Shown here piece after piece: positions 44,973 through 57,055 of a DNA stretch of 64,000 bases (positions within the stretch are counted from its first letter, which is position 1; each line of letters starts with the position of its first letter). Made by a program: the position numbers and the translations under genes. Source of the stretch: Cricetomys ansorgei (lineage: Eukaryota; Chordata; Mammalia; Rodentia; Nesomyidae). The notes below the pieces were generated by a model that was given only the letters and a program-made list of their open reading frames with translations, searched no databases and was not told the DNA's origin. Location: contig JAMJFZ010003581.1 of the NCBI GenBank assembly GCA_026225945.1, forward strand, positions 11,057,501-11,121,500, given 5' to 3'.

Positions 44973-46129
44973 CTGTGGAAAGAACAGCAAAAGTGGTTGG
45001 GGGCAGGGCGGGGGCTGGGGGCGGGTGTCTGTGGCAGAAGTCTTACAAACAGCAAAAATCTTCACTGCGTTCATTAATAATCCCAATCAGAACATCTTTT
45101 CAGAATGTTAATTAAAGACGGCACACACAGCCGCCGAGTCTAGCCCCATCAGAGTGAATGAGACTAATTTACCTCGCACTTTGGAATAATATCCTTGATT
45201 TTACGAGCCCAAATTTCACCCCCAGCAATCACCATCGGATTCACGCGCTTACCTTCCTGTTCGCCCTCCAGTGTCGGGATGCTCTCGGGAGAACCTACCC
45301 AGGGTAGTACACAGCTGCTTATACATCTTTTACAAGAAAAATGTATTTATTTAAAAGGGGTTTTTTTTTGTTAAAGGCAAGACAGATTCAACATGCCAGA
45401 TCTAGGCTCTCATGGCATTCGGGACGTGTTAATTCTGGGGCATGTGGTGTGTGTTTACGGTGTGGTTGCTGTACGGAGGATGTTTCTGGCAGCCCTTGTC
45501 AAGAGTTGGGGTTTGGGAAGGGGGGGGGTGTTCCCAGACGATTAGCCACTGGAAATGTTTCTAGGGCACTGCCTGTTAAGAAAGGGGGTCTTGGTAATGT
45601 ACAGTTCAACAACCCTATTTGAGATGGTCACGGTTATCTGAGAATGTCTTCAAGATGGGGTCTAAGGAAGCACAGAGCCTCTGTCATGCAGAACATGTGC
45701 CTTCTGCCTTCCTTTGGGTTGTGGCTCCAGTTTGTCCTAGATTCTTCCAGACGAGATTGTGAGAAAGAGGACCATTTTAGATGCCGGTGGCCATCACAGA
45801 GTCCAAGCGAGAGCCCCTTCAGTGGCTTTTCTACTGACCACTGAAACTAGGATTTGGACAGATGCTCCTTTTTGCCCTACAATCCGTTCTGCAAACACTG
45901 CTCAGTCTCAATGAACTGCTGAAGCCCTGTCCCACCCAGCTCAATCTCTGTAAGAGGAAGAAGGCCCAGGGAGCTTTGCTTGCACCTTCCCATTGCACAG
46001 AGAAAGAGCCAGGTAAGAAGAGAGCTCTAACTGGAAACAACTTGCTGACACTTGGGTTGTGGGCTTTAAGTCTCAAGAAATGGGGAGAAAGAGGTGTCTA
46101 CTTATTATTGAAGCCACCTAACCTCAGGC

Positions 46130-46230
46130 TCACAAACACACCACTCAGCTTTTATGTGCATTCTGGGACTCTGAACTCAGGTCCTCACGACTGCATAGCA
46201 AGAACTCTACCTTCCAAACTTTCTCTGGCA
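46130..46230 (-). mobile_element. B2/B3-like SINE fragment
   Basis: GGGACTCTGAACTCAGGTCC followed by CTGCATAGCAAGAACTCTAC is the reversed tRNA-like part of a B2/B3 element. Only about 100 bp remain. Confidence 0.65.
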
Positions 46231-46429
46231 CCCCTGTTCAGGCTTATGTAAGAAATTTTATAAATAATGCTTACTGAGAAACTCTTGATGGGCACTGGTC
46301 AAGGTCATGTCAGAATAAAAGAAATAGGATGGGGGGAGGTCAAAAGGATGGGCTTTCTAGAGTCGGACCTTCAGACTTTGCTAAGTGACTCTCTGGAATG
46401 TGTGCAGCTGAAGTTCTGTTAACCATGGT

Positions 46430-46790
46430 CAGAGTTCCTCTATCCCCACACCTCTGCAGGCACTGAACATTTCCTTTTCAAAATGTGCCAATCTGACAAA
46501 CACGAGAAATTGAATTTCCTCAACATTTACTAGCCACGGAGAAGCAACATCTAGTATGTGTTCTCTGCTCAGTTCTATTGGGGTTTTCGACCTTTTTAGG
46601 TGTTCATATGATTTTTATGCATAAAGAATATTAAGCGCTGTCTTCATTTTGTTGTTGCAGATCACTTCATCTGGCTGACAACTTTTTAATTTTATTTGTG
46701 GAGAACATAAAAGCTGCAGATTGCTATGTGTTGACAGCTTTGAGTCCTTTTCTTTGTGACTTCTAGCAAACACCCCCATGAATGCCAGTG
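46430..46790. mobile_element. Ancient L1M-type LINE fragment
   Basis: AAATGTGCCAATCTGACAAA, TTGAATTTCCTCAACATTTA, TCTATTGGGGTTTTCGACCT, AAGAATATTAAGCGCTGTC and GACAACTTTTTAATTTTATT follow the order of an old mammalian L1M 3' region. Many indels; no frame. Confidence 0.55.
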
Positions 46791-47239
46791 TGAATCACAG
46801 GCTTTCCGATTTCAACTCCCTTCCCTCTCTGTGACAGAGAAAATTAACCTCATCATGATTTATCTTATTATAAAATGTCCTTTTCAAATCGCCAGCGGAT
46901 CCTGGGGTCTCGCTGAGGAGCCAGTCTAGCCAAAATGGCAAGGCCAGGTTCTGTAGGAGACCCAGGGTCAAAGCGTGGGGAGGCTGCCAGAGGCAGACAC
47001 TGAAGTCAACACCTGCACAAACCACCCCCATACAGATTACACCCCCCCCTCTCTCTCACACACACACACACACATACACACACCCCCTAAATAATCTAGG
47101 CATCACAGAAAAATAATTAAATGATTAAAGTCTATATTATCCTAAAAAAAATACTAAGAGAATTCAATCAGAGTACTTAAGAAACAATATCACGGAGAAA
47201 GAAAAACAAAAGAAAAGTAACATTTGGGCTAACTGTAAG

Positions 47240-47412
47240 TTCAAAAAATTCTCTGCGTGTCTGTGTGTGCAGGCATGTGGGCGGGTGACCACGGAAGCCA
47301 GAAGGGAGTGTTGGATCCCTCGGGACTTGAACATGGGTGCTGGGGTCCTAACTAGGGTCCTCATGATAGAGCAGGAACTGCATCTAACTGCTGAGCCCTC
47401 TTCTCCAGTCCT
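47240..47412 (-). mobile_element. B3/B2-like SINE
   Basis: TGTGTGCAGGCATGTGGGCG, CACGGAAGCCAGAAGGGAGT, GGGACTTGAACATGGGTGCT and TGAGCCCTCTTCTCCAGTCC are a reversed B3 element. Confidence 0.85.
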
Positions 47413-47501
47413 GAAGCTGTGATTTATTTTATACGAAAAATGTTGAGATTAATAAACCCTGAGGAAATACATAAGGTGGGTGGTGGAATTAAGTATAATT
47501 A

Positions 47502-47655
47502 ATTTTTTTTTTTTGAGACAGGGTTTCTCTGTTGTAATTCTGGCTGTCCTGGAACTCACTCTGTAGCCCGGGCTGCTCTCAAACTTATATAGATCCACCT
47601 GCCTTTGCCTCCCAAGTGCTAGGATTAAAGGCATAGCACCACCACCACCTGACAT
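47502..47655 (-). mobile_element. B1 SINE
   Basis: A T run is followed by GAGACAGGGTTTCTCTGTTG, CTGTCCTGGAACTCACTCTG, CCTTTGCCTCCCAAGTGCTA and GGATTAAAGGCATAGCACCA. Low divergence. Confidence 0.95.
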
Positions 47656-48141
47656 GTATAATTAAAATTTTATTTCCAGTCCCCTTGCAAGATTAATAAA
47701 AGGAGTAACATGGGCAAACAGATAACACAGAAGAAATAATTTCCTTTTCTTCTCGCCTATGTGGCTCTTGAAGACACAGAGTTCAGGGTTTTAGAAAGAG
47801 TAGGAGTACAGCAAAATAAAACCAACCTTCCAGGGTAAAGCTTAGAAACGAAAGAGTGAACCTCAGAAAGGCAAGTAGAAACACCCATGCCCACACCGCA
47901 GGACCTCCCTAGCCTTCCTCCATTCTGAGTGCCATCTGTTGGGTCCCATTACAGGCCAGGCCCACTCAGGAGGGCCAGCGAGTATCGAAACACAGTCCCT
48001 GCAGCCTCCGAGCTTGCCATGCAGCGGGGAGAGAGGGTGTCAGAACTGACAATGCCGCAGAAGCTTGAGGCGGGGCGACGGAGTGCAAGTGACAGCCACA
48101 CAGCGGGCTGCTTAAGCTAGGGTTCCCTGTTTCGAGTAGTG

Positions 48142-48177
48142 ACTGTGGTGGCCACTGTGGTGGCCACTGTGGTGGCT
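48142..48177. repeat. Three-copy 12-bp tandem repeat (GTGGTGGCCACT)
   Basis: The unit GTGGTGGCCACT occurs twice in full and a third time in part. Each unit contains the palindrome TGGCCA. It borders the LTR-like repeat that begins with GTGGTGGCTGG. Confidence 0.9.
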
Positions 48178-48530
48178 GGTTCTGTTTACTTGACGCAGTC
48201 TAAAGTCATCAGTCAGGGACTGTCTAGATCAGGTTGGCCCGTGGGCGTTTCTGGCGGGTACTAGCTTGATTACTGTGAGATGAGAAGAGCTGCACATCTG
48301 TGGCACTGCTTCCTAGGCAGGGAATCCTGAAGCGTGTGAGAATGCAGTGATCTGAGCACAAGCATGCGCTCATTCTCTGTTCTCCGCTCTTTTACTGCGG
48401 AGGCATGTCATGTGACTAGCTTGACTCCTTGACTCTCCTGCCATGATGGACTGTAACCTGGGATTGGGAGCCAAATAAACCTGAAGGTGCTCTGATCAAG
48501 GTATTTTATCACGTGAACAGGAAAGGACAC
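48168..48530 (-). mobile_element. Rodent LTR-like repeat, inverted relative of the 42184 family
   Basis: GGTTCTGTTTACTTGACGCA, CTAAAGTCATCAGTCAGGGA, TGCCATGATGGACTGTAACC and GGAGCCAAATAAACCTGAAG read as the reverse of the TGTCTTAGTT... repeat and its cousins. Strongly diverged. Confidence 0.6.
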
Positions 48531-48769
48531 CCAGAAGGACGTCAATGCACTAAGCAAGCAGGCGATGCGGATGCGTAGGGTGTGAGAGTTCCTGGCAGAA
48601 AGGGGGACAGCATGCACGCAAATGCAGAGTTGGGGGAGGACAGCCAATGACAGATGAACTGCACAATCCTAAGAAGAAACGTGGGACTCGGGAAACTGGT
48701 GCAGGAGGGAACAGTAAGAAGACTGGCTTAGTTAATGCGGTAAGAGCAGGTGAGCTGCAGAGTCCGAAA

Positions 48770-49055
48770 CCACGTGTGCGGTTGACCTTGATCTCCCATG
48801 TCCCTGTTACCATTCTGAAAGGACATGCCCCAGAGCTGGATCCAGGAAGACAGAGGACACATGGAGCAGAGCCGCCCGGTGGAGCCAGCTGGGACCAGCT
48901 CACCAACAGACTGTGAGCGAGCTCAACGGAGATCGCAACAGAGCTCCAGCCCACCTGGAAACTGGATGGAATAAGTTGCTACTCTTAAGCCAATGGGTTT
49001 GGGACTGGTTTGTTACATGGCACTGTGTGGCAATAGCTAACTGATTAACAATGCT
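48770..49055 (+). mobile_element. Ancient interspersed repeat (MER type), 3' part
   Basis: CTGTGAGCGAGCTCAACGGA, TTGCTACTCTTAAGCCAATG, GTTTGGGACTGGTTTGTTAC and AATAGCTAACTGATTA match the end of a widespread ancient repeat (taagccactgagtttgggg...ggtttgttac). Confidence 0.6.
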
Positions 49056-49621
49056 CAACCGAGATGGAATAACACGAGACCGGTGTGCTTTGTCAGCTTG
49101 GGGTTAGTCCTCATCTCGAGTGCTAGAGATGCTTGAACAGCTCAATGAACGATGAGTAAGACAGAAATTCCTGGAACACCAGCAGCCTTGGCCACACCCC
49201 ATGAGTGAGCCAACTCCACACTCAAGCTTCCTACTTATTCCCCAGTCTTGGATGCTACCATGCAACACCCTCCCCAAGAGCCAATCTCCCGTCTCTCTAG
49301 TGCTTTCTTTGTGAGAGTTGCCCTAAGTGTTCGTTTGCTGGCCCCCAGAGGACACCGAACACAGATGACCAGGGAGAAGTGCTCTTCATCTGAACAGCTT
49401 CATATGTGCTTTGAGGCCCAGGACAAGCACAGTCCAGAGTCTAGCTGAGCTTAAAGTTCTTGGTAACACTCCCAGGAGAGAGACCCTGCCACAGAAGGGG
49501 CACCCAAGATGCTTAAGATAAAGCTTCCCCAGTCCTGATCTAAGGGTGTTCAGCACTGGTAGTTCCTCCAGGGTAGTACAGCGCAGCGCACAGTTCCTCT
49601 AGACCTCTACAAAACCTCAGA

Positions 49622-49930
49622 AGTGTCCCTGTGCCTCTATGGGGTCTATCTCTGTGGAGTCAACCAACAGTAGACAGGAAAACATGAAAATCTGTATTGA
49701 ACAGGTGCATCTCTTTTCTCCCTAAGCAATATATTATTCCCTAAGCAATGTGAAATAACAAATCATATATTCAGCATCTACACTGTATTAAATATTATAA
49801 GCCATTCTGTGGTGACTTAAGGTAAACAGGAGGCTATATGTAGTCAGTAGTCATTTTATACAAGGGGCACAAGGGTCTGAAGATGTGAGTATCTGAGGAC
49901 TAAACCCCATGAGTACTGAGGGATGACTGC
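49622..49930 (+). mobile_element. Tigger-type (TcMar) DNA transposon fragment
   Basis: CTCTGTGGAGTCAACCAACA near the start, TAAGCAATATATTATTCCCT, CACTGTATTAAATATTATAA, ATTTTATACAAGGGGCACAA and an end GAGTACTGAGGGATGACTG are in the order of non-autonomous Tigger-group elements. The terminal GAGGGATGACTG corresponds to the inverted terminus. Confidence 0.8.
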
Positions 49931-50627
49931 CACGCACTTTCCAAAGCCCCTAACTTCTCAGTGGAAACCCCCGCCCCCAGCCCTCTAAATGTGCCTGCTG
50001 AGCTGTAAATACTAAAATGCCCAATTCAACATGAATTATACGATGGTCTGCAGTTTGTCAACAGTACAGCAAGGCCGAGTTTAGACTCTGAGGTGGAGGG
50101 GATGAATACGGCTCCCACCACGTGTCCTTCCCACTGTGGCTGGCTTCCCCACGTCCTCCCAGGATTCAGGCGTTGAGCGAGGCTGTGCGGCCTGATTACC
50201 TAGCCACAGGGATGCACCAGGTCCTAACCCACCCGAACCACCGCCTGCCTCCCAGCCCCAGGCCTGCCACTCTGTCGTCTTGTCCTGAGAACAGAAGTCT
50301 GGATTGCCTACTTGACTACAACAAAGCTAGTTCAGAAGAGCTGTCAAAATTTGGTCATCTGTAACAGCGAAAAGGCAGTGAGCTCCAGAGCACAGACAGC
50401 TATTAGGGAGCCATTGTTTTGATGGGCTTGTCCAGTCTCCTTCTCATTACCCCCACTGCTCAGCCTTCCTGAAATGTGCGCCCAACTGGGAGTGAAGACT
50501 CCGGGTGCAAAAGGTCGAACCACCCTCCACCTACGGAAAATTTTTCTCATTGTTGTATTTTTTATTAAAGATGCTTCCCTACGGTGCACAAGAGGCTGTG
50601 TGCTTTATGACATAAATATTTGATGTT

Positions 50628-50714
50628 GGCCTTTTGGCAAAAGGCCACCTTAACATTCCAAGCTTTTGATTTACAAGAAGGACATGGGATTTGATTTACA
50701 AGAAGGACATCTGC
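50628..50714. repeat. 19-bp palindrome followed by perfect 25-bp tandem duplication
   Basis: GGCCTTTTGGCAAAAGGCC (50628-50646) has 8-bp perfect arms around GGC. From 50665 the unit TTTGATTTACAAGAAGGACA plus TGGGA is repeated once, 25 bp later (from 50690), without mismatch over 21 bases. Confidence 0.9.
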
Positions 50715-51334
50715 TGCACCATCTCAAGAGGTCGATTCTATTCTCAATGCTCTTCTGGAGGCATTGAGACTGTCTGTCAAGTTCACTTCCAAGCTCAGAC
50801 TGTGGTGCTGGTCTGCAAAATCTCTGGAATGTGCATCCCAGGGCAAGTTGTCAATCCAACTTTTCTCATCCTTGCAGGTTTATAATGTTCTATGATTCTT
50901 CTTTGAACAAAACAAAAAGGACTCAACTGTCCACACTGAAGCGGACAGTCAGATTCTGCTGCTTTCCAGAGGGTCTGTATGCTCCACGGGAAGATTTATG
51001 CGTTGGAATGGCCCCAGCCAACTCTATAACTAACTCAGTAACTGCATGGGTAGGCACGCTGTCATGCGGCCTTCTGTGAACATAACCACTGTTCAATCAG
51101 CCCCCAGACCAACACTGCTGCCTTTTCTTACCTCCTAAGCCCTTCCTGCCAAAAGCATTCCCAGAGGCATTTGCTAGATATTATCAAGCTGGCAACCGAG
51201 ATTAATCATCTCAGGAAGAAACGTGTAGGCAGCCTGTTAGACACGGGTCACAGTTTCGCACTGAACCCTCCCACAAGGGTCTGTAAACCGTCTTTCAGCG
51301 TAGGTAACAATGGAGGCCACAGAAGTTAAATGAA

Positions 51335-51515
51335 GAGTTCATGAGATGGCTAAGCAGTTAAAAGCAATCCCTACTTTTCCAGGGGGCCTGAGTTTGGTTC
51401 CCAGCACCCACACTGGGTGGCTCACAACCACCTGTAACTCCAGCTCCAGGGGATCCAGTGCCTCTGGCCTCTACCGTCACCTGCAGTCGCACGCACAGAC
51501 GTAAATGGTGCCTGG
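51335..51515 (+). mobile_element. B3/B2-like SINE
   Basis: ATGAGATGGCTAAGCAGTTA, CTGAGTTTGGTTCCCAGCAC, GGTGGCTCACAACCACCTGT and CCTCTGGCCTCTACCGTCAC give the B3 order. Confidence 0.85.
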
Positions 51516-51734
51516 ACAAACAGGATCAGGTAATGTAACGGGTTCACAAGGTCTATGTGTTATCACTATGACCACTGCACCACATTCTCTCTGCTTTGAA
51601 GTTTTGGGGTTCAGGTACTACAATACTAAAACTCAAAGGGTGCAGGCCCCGTTTGCAAGAAATCTGTATGAAATATTTACGGCACATAGACATTTTGTTT
51701 GAAATGCACACACTACAGTTGGGATGTGAAATGT

Positions 51735-52065
51735 TCCCCAAAGGTGCCTATGCCAGCTGGCTGAGCTTTTGAAAGCAACTAGGTCACCAAGGCTGAGGCC
51801 TCTTTAGTGGACAGATCTACAGATCAAGTCATGGTGTCTCTAGCAGGTAGTGGGGCTCTGGAGAGGCAGAGCCTAGTTGGAGGTAGGTCACTGGGGTTAT
51901 GCCTATAAAGGCAGACCTTGACCCCAGACCCTCTGAGTTGCACCAGGTGAGCAGCTTTACTAGGCTCTGTGTGATGCCTGGCCTCACCACAGCCCGGAAA
52001 CCTCAGGTCTGGTCAGCCGCAGACTGAGACAAAAGTACAAGCTAAAACAAATCTTTGCTGCTCAT
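51735..52065 (+). mobile_element. MaLR-like LTR
   Basis: GGGATGTGAAATGTTCCCCA near the start, then GGTAGTGGGGCTCTGGAGAG, GCCTAGTTGGAGGTAGGTCA, CACCAGGTGAGCAGCTTTAC, GATGCCTGGCCTCACCACAG and GACAAAAGTACAAGCTAAAA. It is the plus-orientation relative of the copy at 7690. Confidence 0.7.
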
Positions 52066-52718
52066 ACTGCTTTACTTAGGGGTTTGTGACAGTGATGGAG
52101 CATTCTCTGAGGCAATGGACATACTTCTAACATGCGCAGCCTGCAAGCCTCAGGTGACTGGACCAAGTATTGAAGGGTGCCATGCCATGGATACCGGCAA
52201 AAACTCGGACGCGGCCAGAGTTGAGGGTGCTACAGAGCCCCTGCCCCCGGAGTGGGAGAGGCTGAGCCCCTCCTACAGCCTACGTCATGGCAGTACCCCT
52301 CTCCTCGCCCCATGGTCATGTAATCAGTGCGCTAGTTTGGCAGGTTGGCTACCTGTTCACCCCCCCGATCCAATATGTTTCTCCAAACCCCCCCCCACTG
52401 AAATAAAGTGACTTTGATCTTTGACAGCCTGACCTGGGTGGACAGTATTTCATTTCAAAGTCACAGGGTACCCTCCACCCTGCCTCCGGTTCTCGGCGCC
52501 CCAGCCACGGTCCCCTGAGCAGTTTGAACCCTCGTATTCCCCTCTCTCATTCCTGCCCACCTCTGCCAGCTCTGAGCTGCCCGGCTAGGAGCAAATTCCC
52601 ATGACCCAGCTGGCACCGGAACTGCTTGGCTAGCAGTGGATAATCGGGTCCCAGAACACGAGGACCGACACAAGGAGATGACACAAGACCCACCACTGCT
52701 TTGACTGTGTGGCTACTT

Positions 52719-52855
52719 GTTTGTCTGAGACAGGGTCTGTCTATGTAGCCCTGGCTGTTCCAGAACTGGCTATGTAGACCAGGCTGGGCCTGAACTCAGA
52801 GATCCGATTCCTGAGTGCTGGGATTAAAGGTGTGTGCCACCAAACCTGGCTCTTT
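52719..52855 (-). mobile_element. B1-type SINE
   Basis: TCTGAGACAGGGTCTGTCTA, TGTAGCCCTGGCTGTTCCAG, AGACCAGGCTGGGCCTGAAC and GTGCTGGGATTAAAGGTGTG are inverted B1 landmarks. Confidence 0.92.
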
Positions 52856-52877
52856 TTTTTTTTGTTTGTTTGTTTGT

Positions 52878-53236
52878 GATGGCTAACCTTGGTCATCACC
52901 TTGGTATCTGGGATGAAAATGCCTGTGAGGCATTTTCTTACACTTGCTGGCAAGTTCATCTACCTTACTGCTGCAGTCGGCATTAAATCCAACTTCTTCA
53001 GGACTCTAGTGCAGACAGAAAGCGAGCACGTCTTCAGCGTTCTAAGACTCCACCACAAGATTAGCAATGGGGAGACACCCGGCTTCATGGACTGAACAAG
53101 AGGTGGTTTCTTTGTCTTTCTGTTGTGAGACAGTCACTGTTGCACTAGACTGACCATAGCCTGTAACCCAGCCGAGTGAGTCACCTTTAACACAGGCACC
53201 CTCTCCATTCCCCCAGAGAACCCTGGCTAACACGGA
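52878..53236 (+). mobile_element. Rodent LTR-like repeat, diverged
   Basis: GATGGCTAACCTTGGTCATC, TGCCTGTGAGGCATTTTCTT, CTTCATGGACTGAACAAGAG and AGAACCCTGGCTAACACGG match a familiar rodent repeat that starts tggctaatcttggttgtcaac and ends gaaccctgactaatac. Confidence 0.65.
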
Positions 53237-53297
53237 CTGTGGTGCAGCAAAGGCATGAAGGAGTCTCAGGATGATTTATTCTTTCGAAAGAGCAGAA

Positions 53298-53400
53298 ATG
53301 GGGGCTGGGAAGATGGCTCAGCTATTAGCAACACTTGCCGGTCTGGCAGAAGGGGCTCCATGGTAGCTCACAACCACCTGCAGCTCCTGCTTGATGCGAG
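53298..53400 (+). mobile_element. B2/B3-like SINE fragment
   Basis: GGGGGCTGGGAAGATGGCTC, AGCTATTAGCAACACTTGCC and TAGCTCACAACCACCTGCAG mark a 5' B2/B3 part with a truncated 3' end. Confidence 0.85.
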
Positions 53401-56400
53401 GGGCAGAACGAGTCACCTAGGAAATAGTCTAGTCAAGCCTTCATTCAGCCAGTCTGCAGAACTACCTTCACATTTACAGGAAACAGTGGCTAGAAACACA
53501 AGCACAAAGTACAGCAAGACGCACTGCCGAGTGAGTCACAGCTGCGGGCCCTTCTGCAGGCGCGAAGCTGTGGTCCTTTCTAGCAACAGGCTCCTCTAGG
53601 CAACGGTGAAGATGCAGCTGCCCTGGCCGGTGCACTGCTGACTGGATTCTTGTTCCAATAATCAGCTATAAGAATATCTTTCAAACAATGGGAGTAAAAA
53701 CCACCAGGGGAGGAGAAGGCAAGGGCAGGAAGGGGATGGGGAGAAACACAGGGCACATGGAGGATGGGAGGGAGAGGGTGCAGAGAGAAGGCTGGGGAAG
53801 GTTACAGGAGGAAAGTGCCACAATAAGATAAGCAGGAACAAGGGACTCGGGACCTTGGAGGCAGAGTGGGAGAGACAGTAGTGACTACACGGCTTGGGGC
53901 TTCCTGATGCGACAGCGATTTGTCAGGGATTTGTCAGGCCCAGAGTCCTGGGGAGAGATCAGCTCTCTACAGAGAGTCTCCAGATATATGTGTCCAGCTG
54001 CTCCTTGATCTTGCCCTTGGCTTCTGGAATACACTTAGCTCCCCACACAGCAGGCTCAGCACAAGGCCCTGCCTTCTCAGCCTTCCAGAAAGGGCTCACT
54101 GGCTGGAGAGCCCCAGCGGCCCGCCTGCTCTGTGAGGAAGCTGTAGGCTCATCCCTGCTCTTCTCTCAGGTGACTCCGGTGCCCTCCTCTGCCCACCGAA
54201 GGGCCACCCAGAGTCCATCTGGGAGGACAATCTCCCCCTCCCTCTCCTCCTGTTCCTTCCCTTACCCACACCTTTCTTCTTCCCACTCTCTTTATACTTC
54301 CTAGAAGGAAGAGCCTCAGTGTCCACAGCCATCCCACAGACAACAGGCTCACAGGACTGCTCTATCTGGACTGCAGGGAAAGCCAGCAACAGATTCTTAA
54401 AGGGCAATCCCCTCCATGTTTCCTGGGCCATGTGCCTGCTGGACTCACATTAAACAGATCCCTGACAGGCAGATAGGAACGGACAATAAATAGATAAGAA
54501 AGATGGCGAATATTTCTCTTCCCCAAACTCCTGACCTGAAACAAGGCCTGGTGGCCAGCAGGGCCCTTGCCTATGGCCCTATGGGGGCCATGCTTGCCCT
54601 GAAGTTGTGGTATCAGCTTCCCTGTCTTTGTTCAAACTGACCAACCTTAAGTTAGGGGATGGGGACGTCTCAAAGACCATCAGAAGCCCCAGCACTCAAG
54701 GGAAGACTAGATTTGGGTGCCCCCTCTGGTCTTCAGGAGGATCTTCCAGTGTGTCTTGCACTGTGCATGTAATTAAAAAGCCTCCCCTTTAAAACAGCTA
54801 ATTCCGTGTGCTGTGTCTGAGATCTTCCCTGCTGCTACCTGTTGTGCTTTGAAATTCCTGCCTTTTAGTTCTTTAACTGGCCCAGAATATGGATCCAATC
54901 AAGACACTCCTAGGTGTTAACACGTCTACTGGGGTATTAATAATAAAAAAAAAATTCTCCAGATCAGGAACTAAAATGTTGGTTGAAGCTGGAGCCTGAC
55001 TTGAGTGTCTCAGACTGAAGCTTCACCTTATTTACAGAAGGAAGTTTTCACTAATTCTATAGCTCTGTGGAAAATATTTTTGAACAGAAATGCAAGTACC
55101 CATTCAGATGTCACAACAGAGGGCCTGATTCTCCCCCTGCCGGGTTATTAGCAAGGATACTCAGAATGTCTTCTATTTAATTCTGGGGAAAGGTCAGGTG
55201 CTATTTCTTCCCTGGCCAGTGGAAACCCTCAGACTTCTTAGAGCAGAACCACCCTCTCCACTAAGGTTACACTGACTCCTCACACCAAGTTTCAAGTCTG
55301 AGTTCTGCTCCAAGGGGTTCTGCCCTCAGGCTTCTTCAGCACCGCCTGGCAAAGCCTCCACTGCAGAGGTTCCGAGTCATGGTTGCGGGGACTGTGGTCA
55401 ACAGGGGCCATTTCACAGTCTGTCTTAGAGATGGAAAGCTGGTTTGATGCAGCCCAAGCCAGGGGAGGCTAGAACAGTGTTTAATATGTGTGAGGCCAAT
55501 CTCCAGCAAACCCTCTGTGCGTGGTGATGCAGGCTGGCCAGTGACATGAGGGAAGAGGTTAACTTAGCCTTGATCTTTTAAGCCATCCTCACGACACCAT
55601 CAGTAGCTTCGGGGGCTTACATGGTATTCTCTCTTGGGCTCAGACAATGGGACCAAAGACATCCCTTTTGATACTCCAATTTTGCTGAGAAGAGAGAAAC
55701 ACTCAGCAGAGGCTTCCCGAGCAGGTGCTTCCAACTGTGCATCTTTAAGGTGTTAGAACAATTAGTCATAGGTTTGCTGAGGAGAAGTGTAAAACTTTGG
55801 CCACCCAGACAATAAAAAAGGAACGGTTCTCGTCCAACCTAAAGAAGTTGATGGGGTCTGCCCAATACTGACAAATTGGACTGGAAATACCTACTTCAAG
55901 TTCCTCCTGCCCCTGGTATTTCACAGTGTACCCCAAAACACCCTGTGACTGTGCTTTATCATCGTCCCAGTTCGAGTCATCAAGAGCCTACACATTCAGA
56001 ACAACAGGGTCTCTGATCTAAGAATGTTTGCTTGGCCTTTCACAGATAACACAGGATCCAAACTCTATTCCTGGCCCTGCTAAAATCAGAGAAGCTACAC
56101 ACCATCAAACCCGCTGCTCATGCCCCTGCCAAGCTTTGCTGGGATCCCCAAGTTTCCTGCTACATTTCACTTCCTTAGGAGTCCTGCTGACTCGCAAACC
56201 TCAGGACCGACCCATGCTCGCAGGTGAGCCCCACACCCCAGACTGCTCCCTTGTCTTCGCAGGTGACGCAATTCACCGTGTTAACCCCAAACCCTTTCTA
56301 GGCTCAGCATCTTTCCCCACTGTGGACAGACTTCTACCTCAATAGCATCAACATCAACAGTGCCATTCCACACAGCAAAGCCCCTAAGGTGAGTCCACTT

Positions 56401-56851
56401 CTGGGGTGGACCATTGGTCACTTGAGACTCAGAAAACCTGTGTCCCAGCTCATGGGTGCCAAATGCTGCCATTTACTTCTGGTTGGTCAGCGCTGCTATT
56501 GCTACTGAAAACTGTGATGGTGTCTGCAAGCAATTGTCAATGCTAGGGTAGCATGATCCAAGGGGGGTAATTAACAGTCCCAGGGAGTCATATTCTTAAA
56601 GGTCTTTAAAAGCCAAAAAGATGGACACTACCATCAGTGAGGCAAAGCCAATTCATCTGAGAAGACACCAGGTGGCTTCCTGGAGAGTCTTCCAGAACAG
56701 AGGGTCTAGCCTTTATGAGATCTGCTCGGGATATGTTCATTAAAAACCAAATGCTGCCTGTTCATGACTACGCAGCTTTCCAGGCGGAGGAGGCTGGAAA
56801 GAGAAGCCGGGATCATGGGAACAAGAAGAGGGGTCATAAGGTATTCCGTAC

Positions 56852-57055
56852 CATTGGCCATGCCCAGGTGGAAGACAGCGTTCACCAGCACACTGCCTTT
56901 CCGGAAATGGTCGCTCATGTGCTCCAGCCAGCTGGCATCCAGACTGCTTACTGTCTGGCCGTTCTTGGAGACCTGGAGAGGGATGGTGACCGGATAATAC
57001 TGCAGACACTTCTGTTGGCTCTTCGGCCTGTTGAAAAAGGCGAAGAGCTCCATCT
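56852..57055 (-). CDS. Rftn1: Raftlin internal exon A (68 codons, 204 bp)
   Basis: This exon encodes part of raftlin, a membrane-raft protein that supports B-cell receptor signalling and TLR3/TLR4 ligand uptake. Read on the minus strand it starts after a CAG acceptor (57058-57056) with two bases (AG) that finish a split codon. It then reads 67 full codons beginning MELFAFFNRPKS and ending NAVFHLGMAN, and finishes with one base (G) before a GTACGG donor (56851-56846). The block containing QYYPVTIPL, SKNGQTVSSLDASWLEHMSD and HFRKG is the conserved centre of vertebrate raftlins as I recall them. Both flanking introns are phase 1, so the exon is symmetric. The next exon supplies AC to complete an Asp codon (N-D-S), as expected for the family. 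A CAGAG acceptor two bases later is possible but would break the frame. Known raftlin roles are family knowledge; the splice structure is read directly. Confidence 0.96.

Larger units (their letters stand above)
44973..56851 (-). other. Rftn1: Rftn1 intron between exons A and B (11.9 kb)
   Basis: A phase-1 intron bounded by GTACGG (56851) and TTTCCACAG (44973). It contains old L1, a Tigger-type transposon, MaLR-like LTRs and SINEs listed separately. Stretches with no gene or repeat I can name: 44973-46090, 46795-47240, 47660-48140, 49060-49620, 49935-50625, 50715-51335, 52070-52715 and 53405-56851. Within the last, 53700-53870 is purine-rich (GGGA-type) and 54180-54300 is pyrimidine-rich. Confidence 0.9.
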
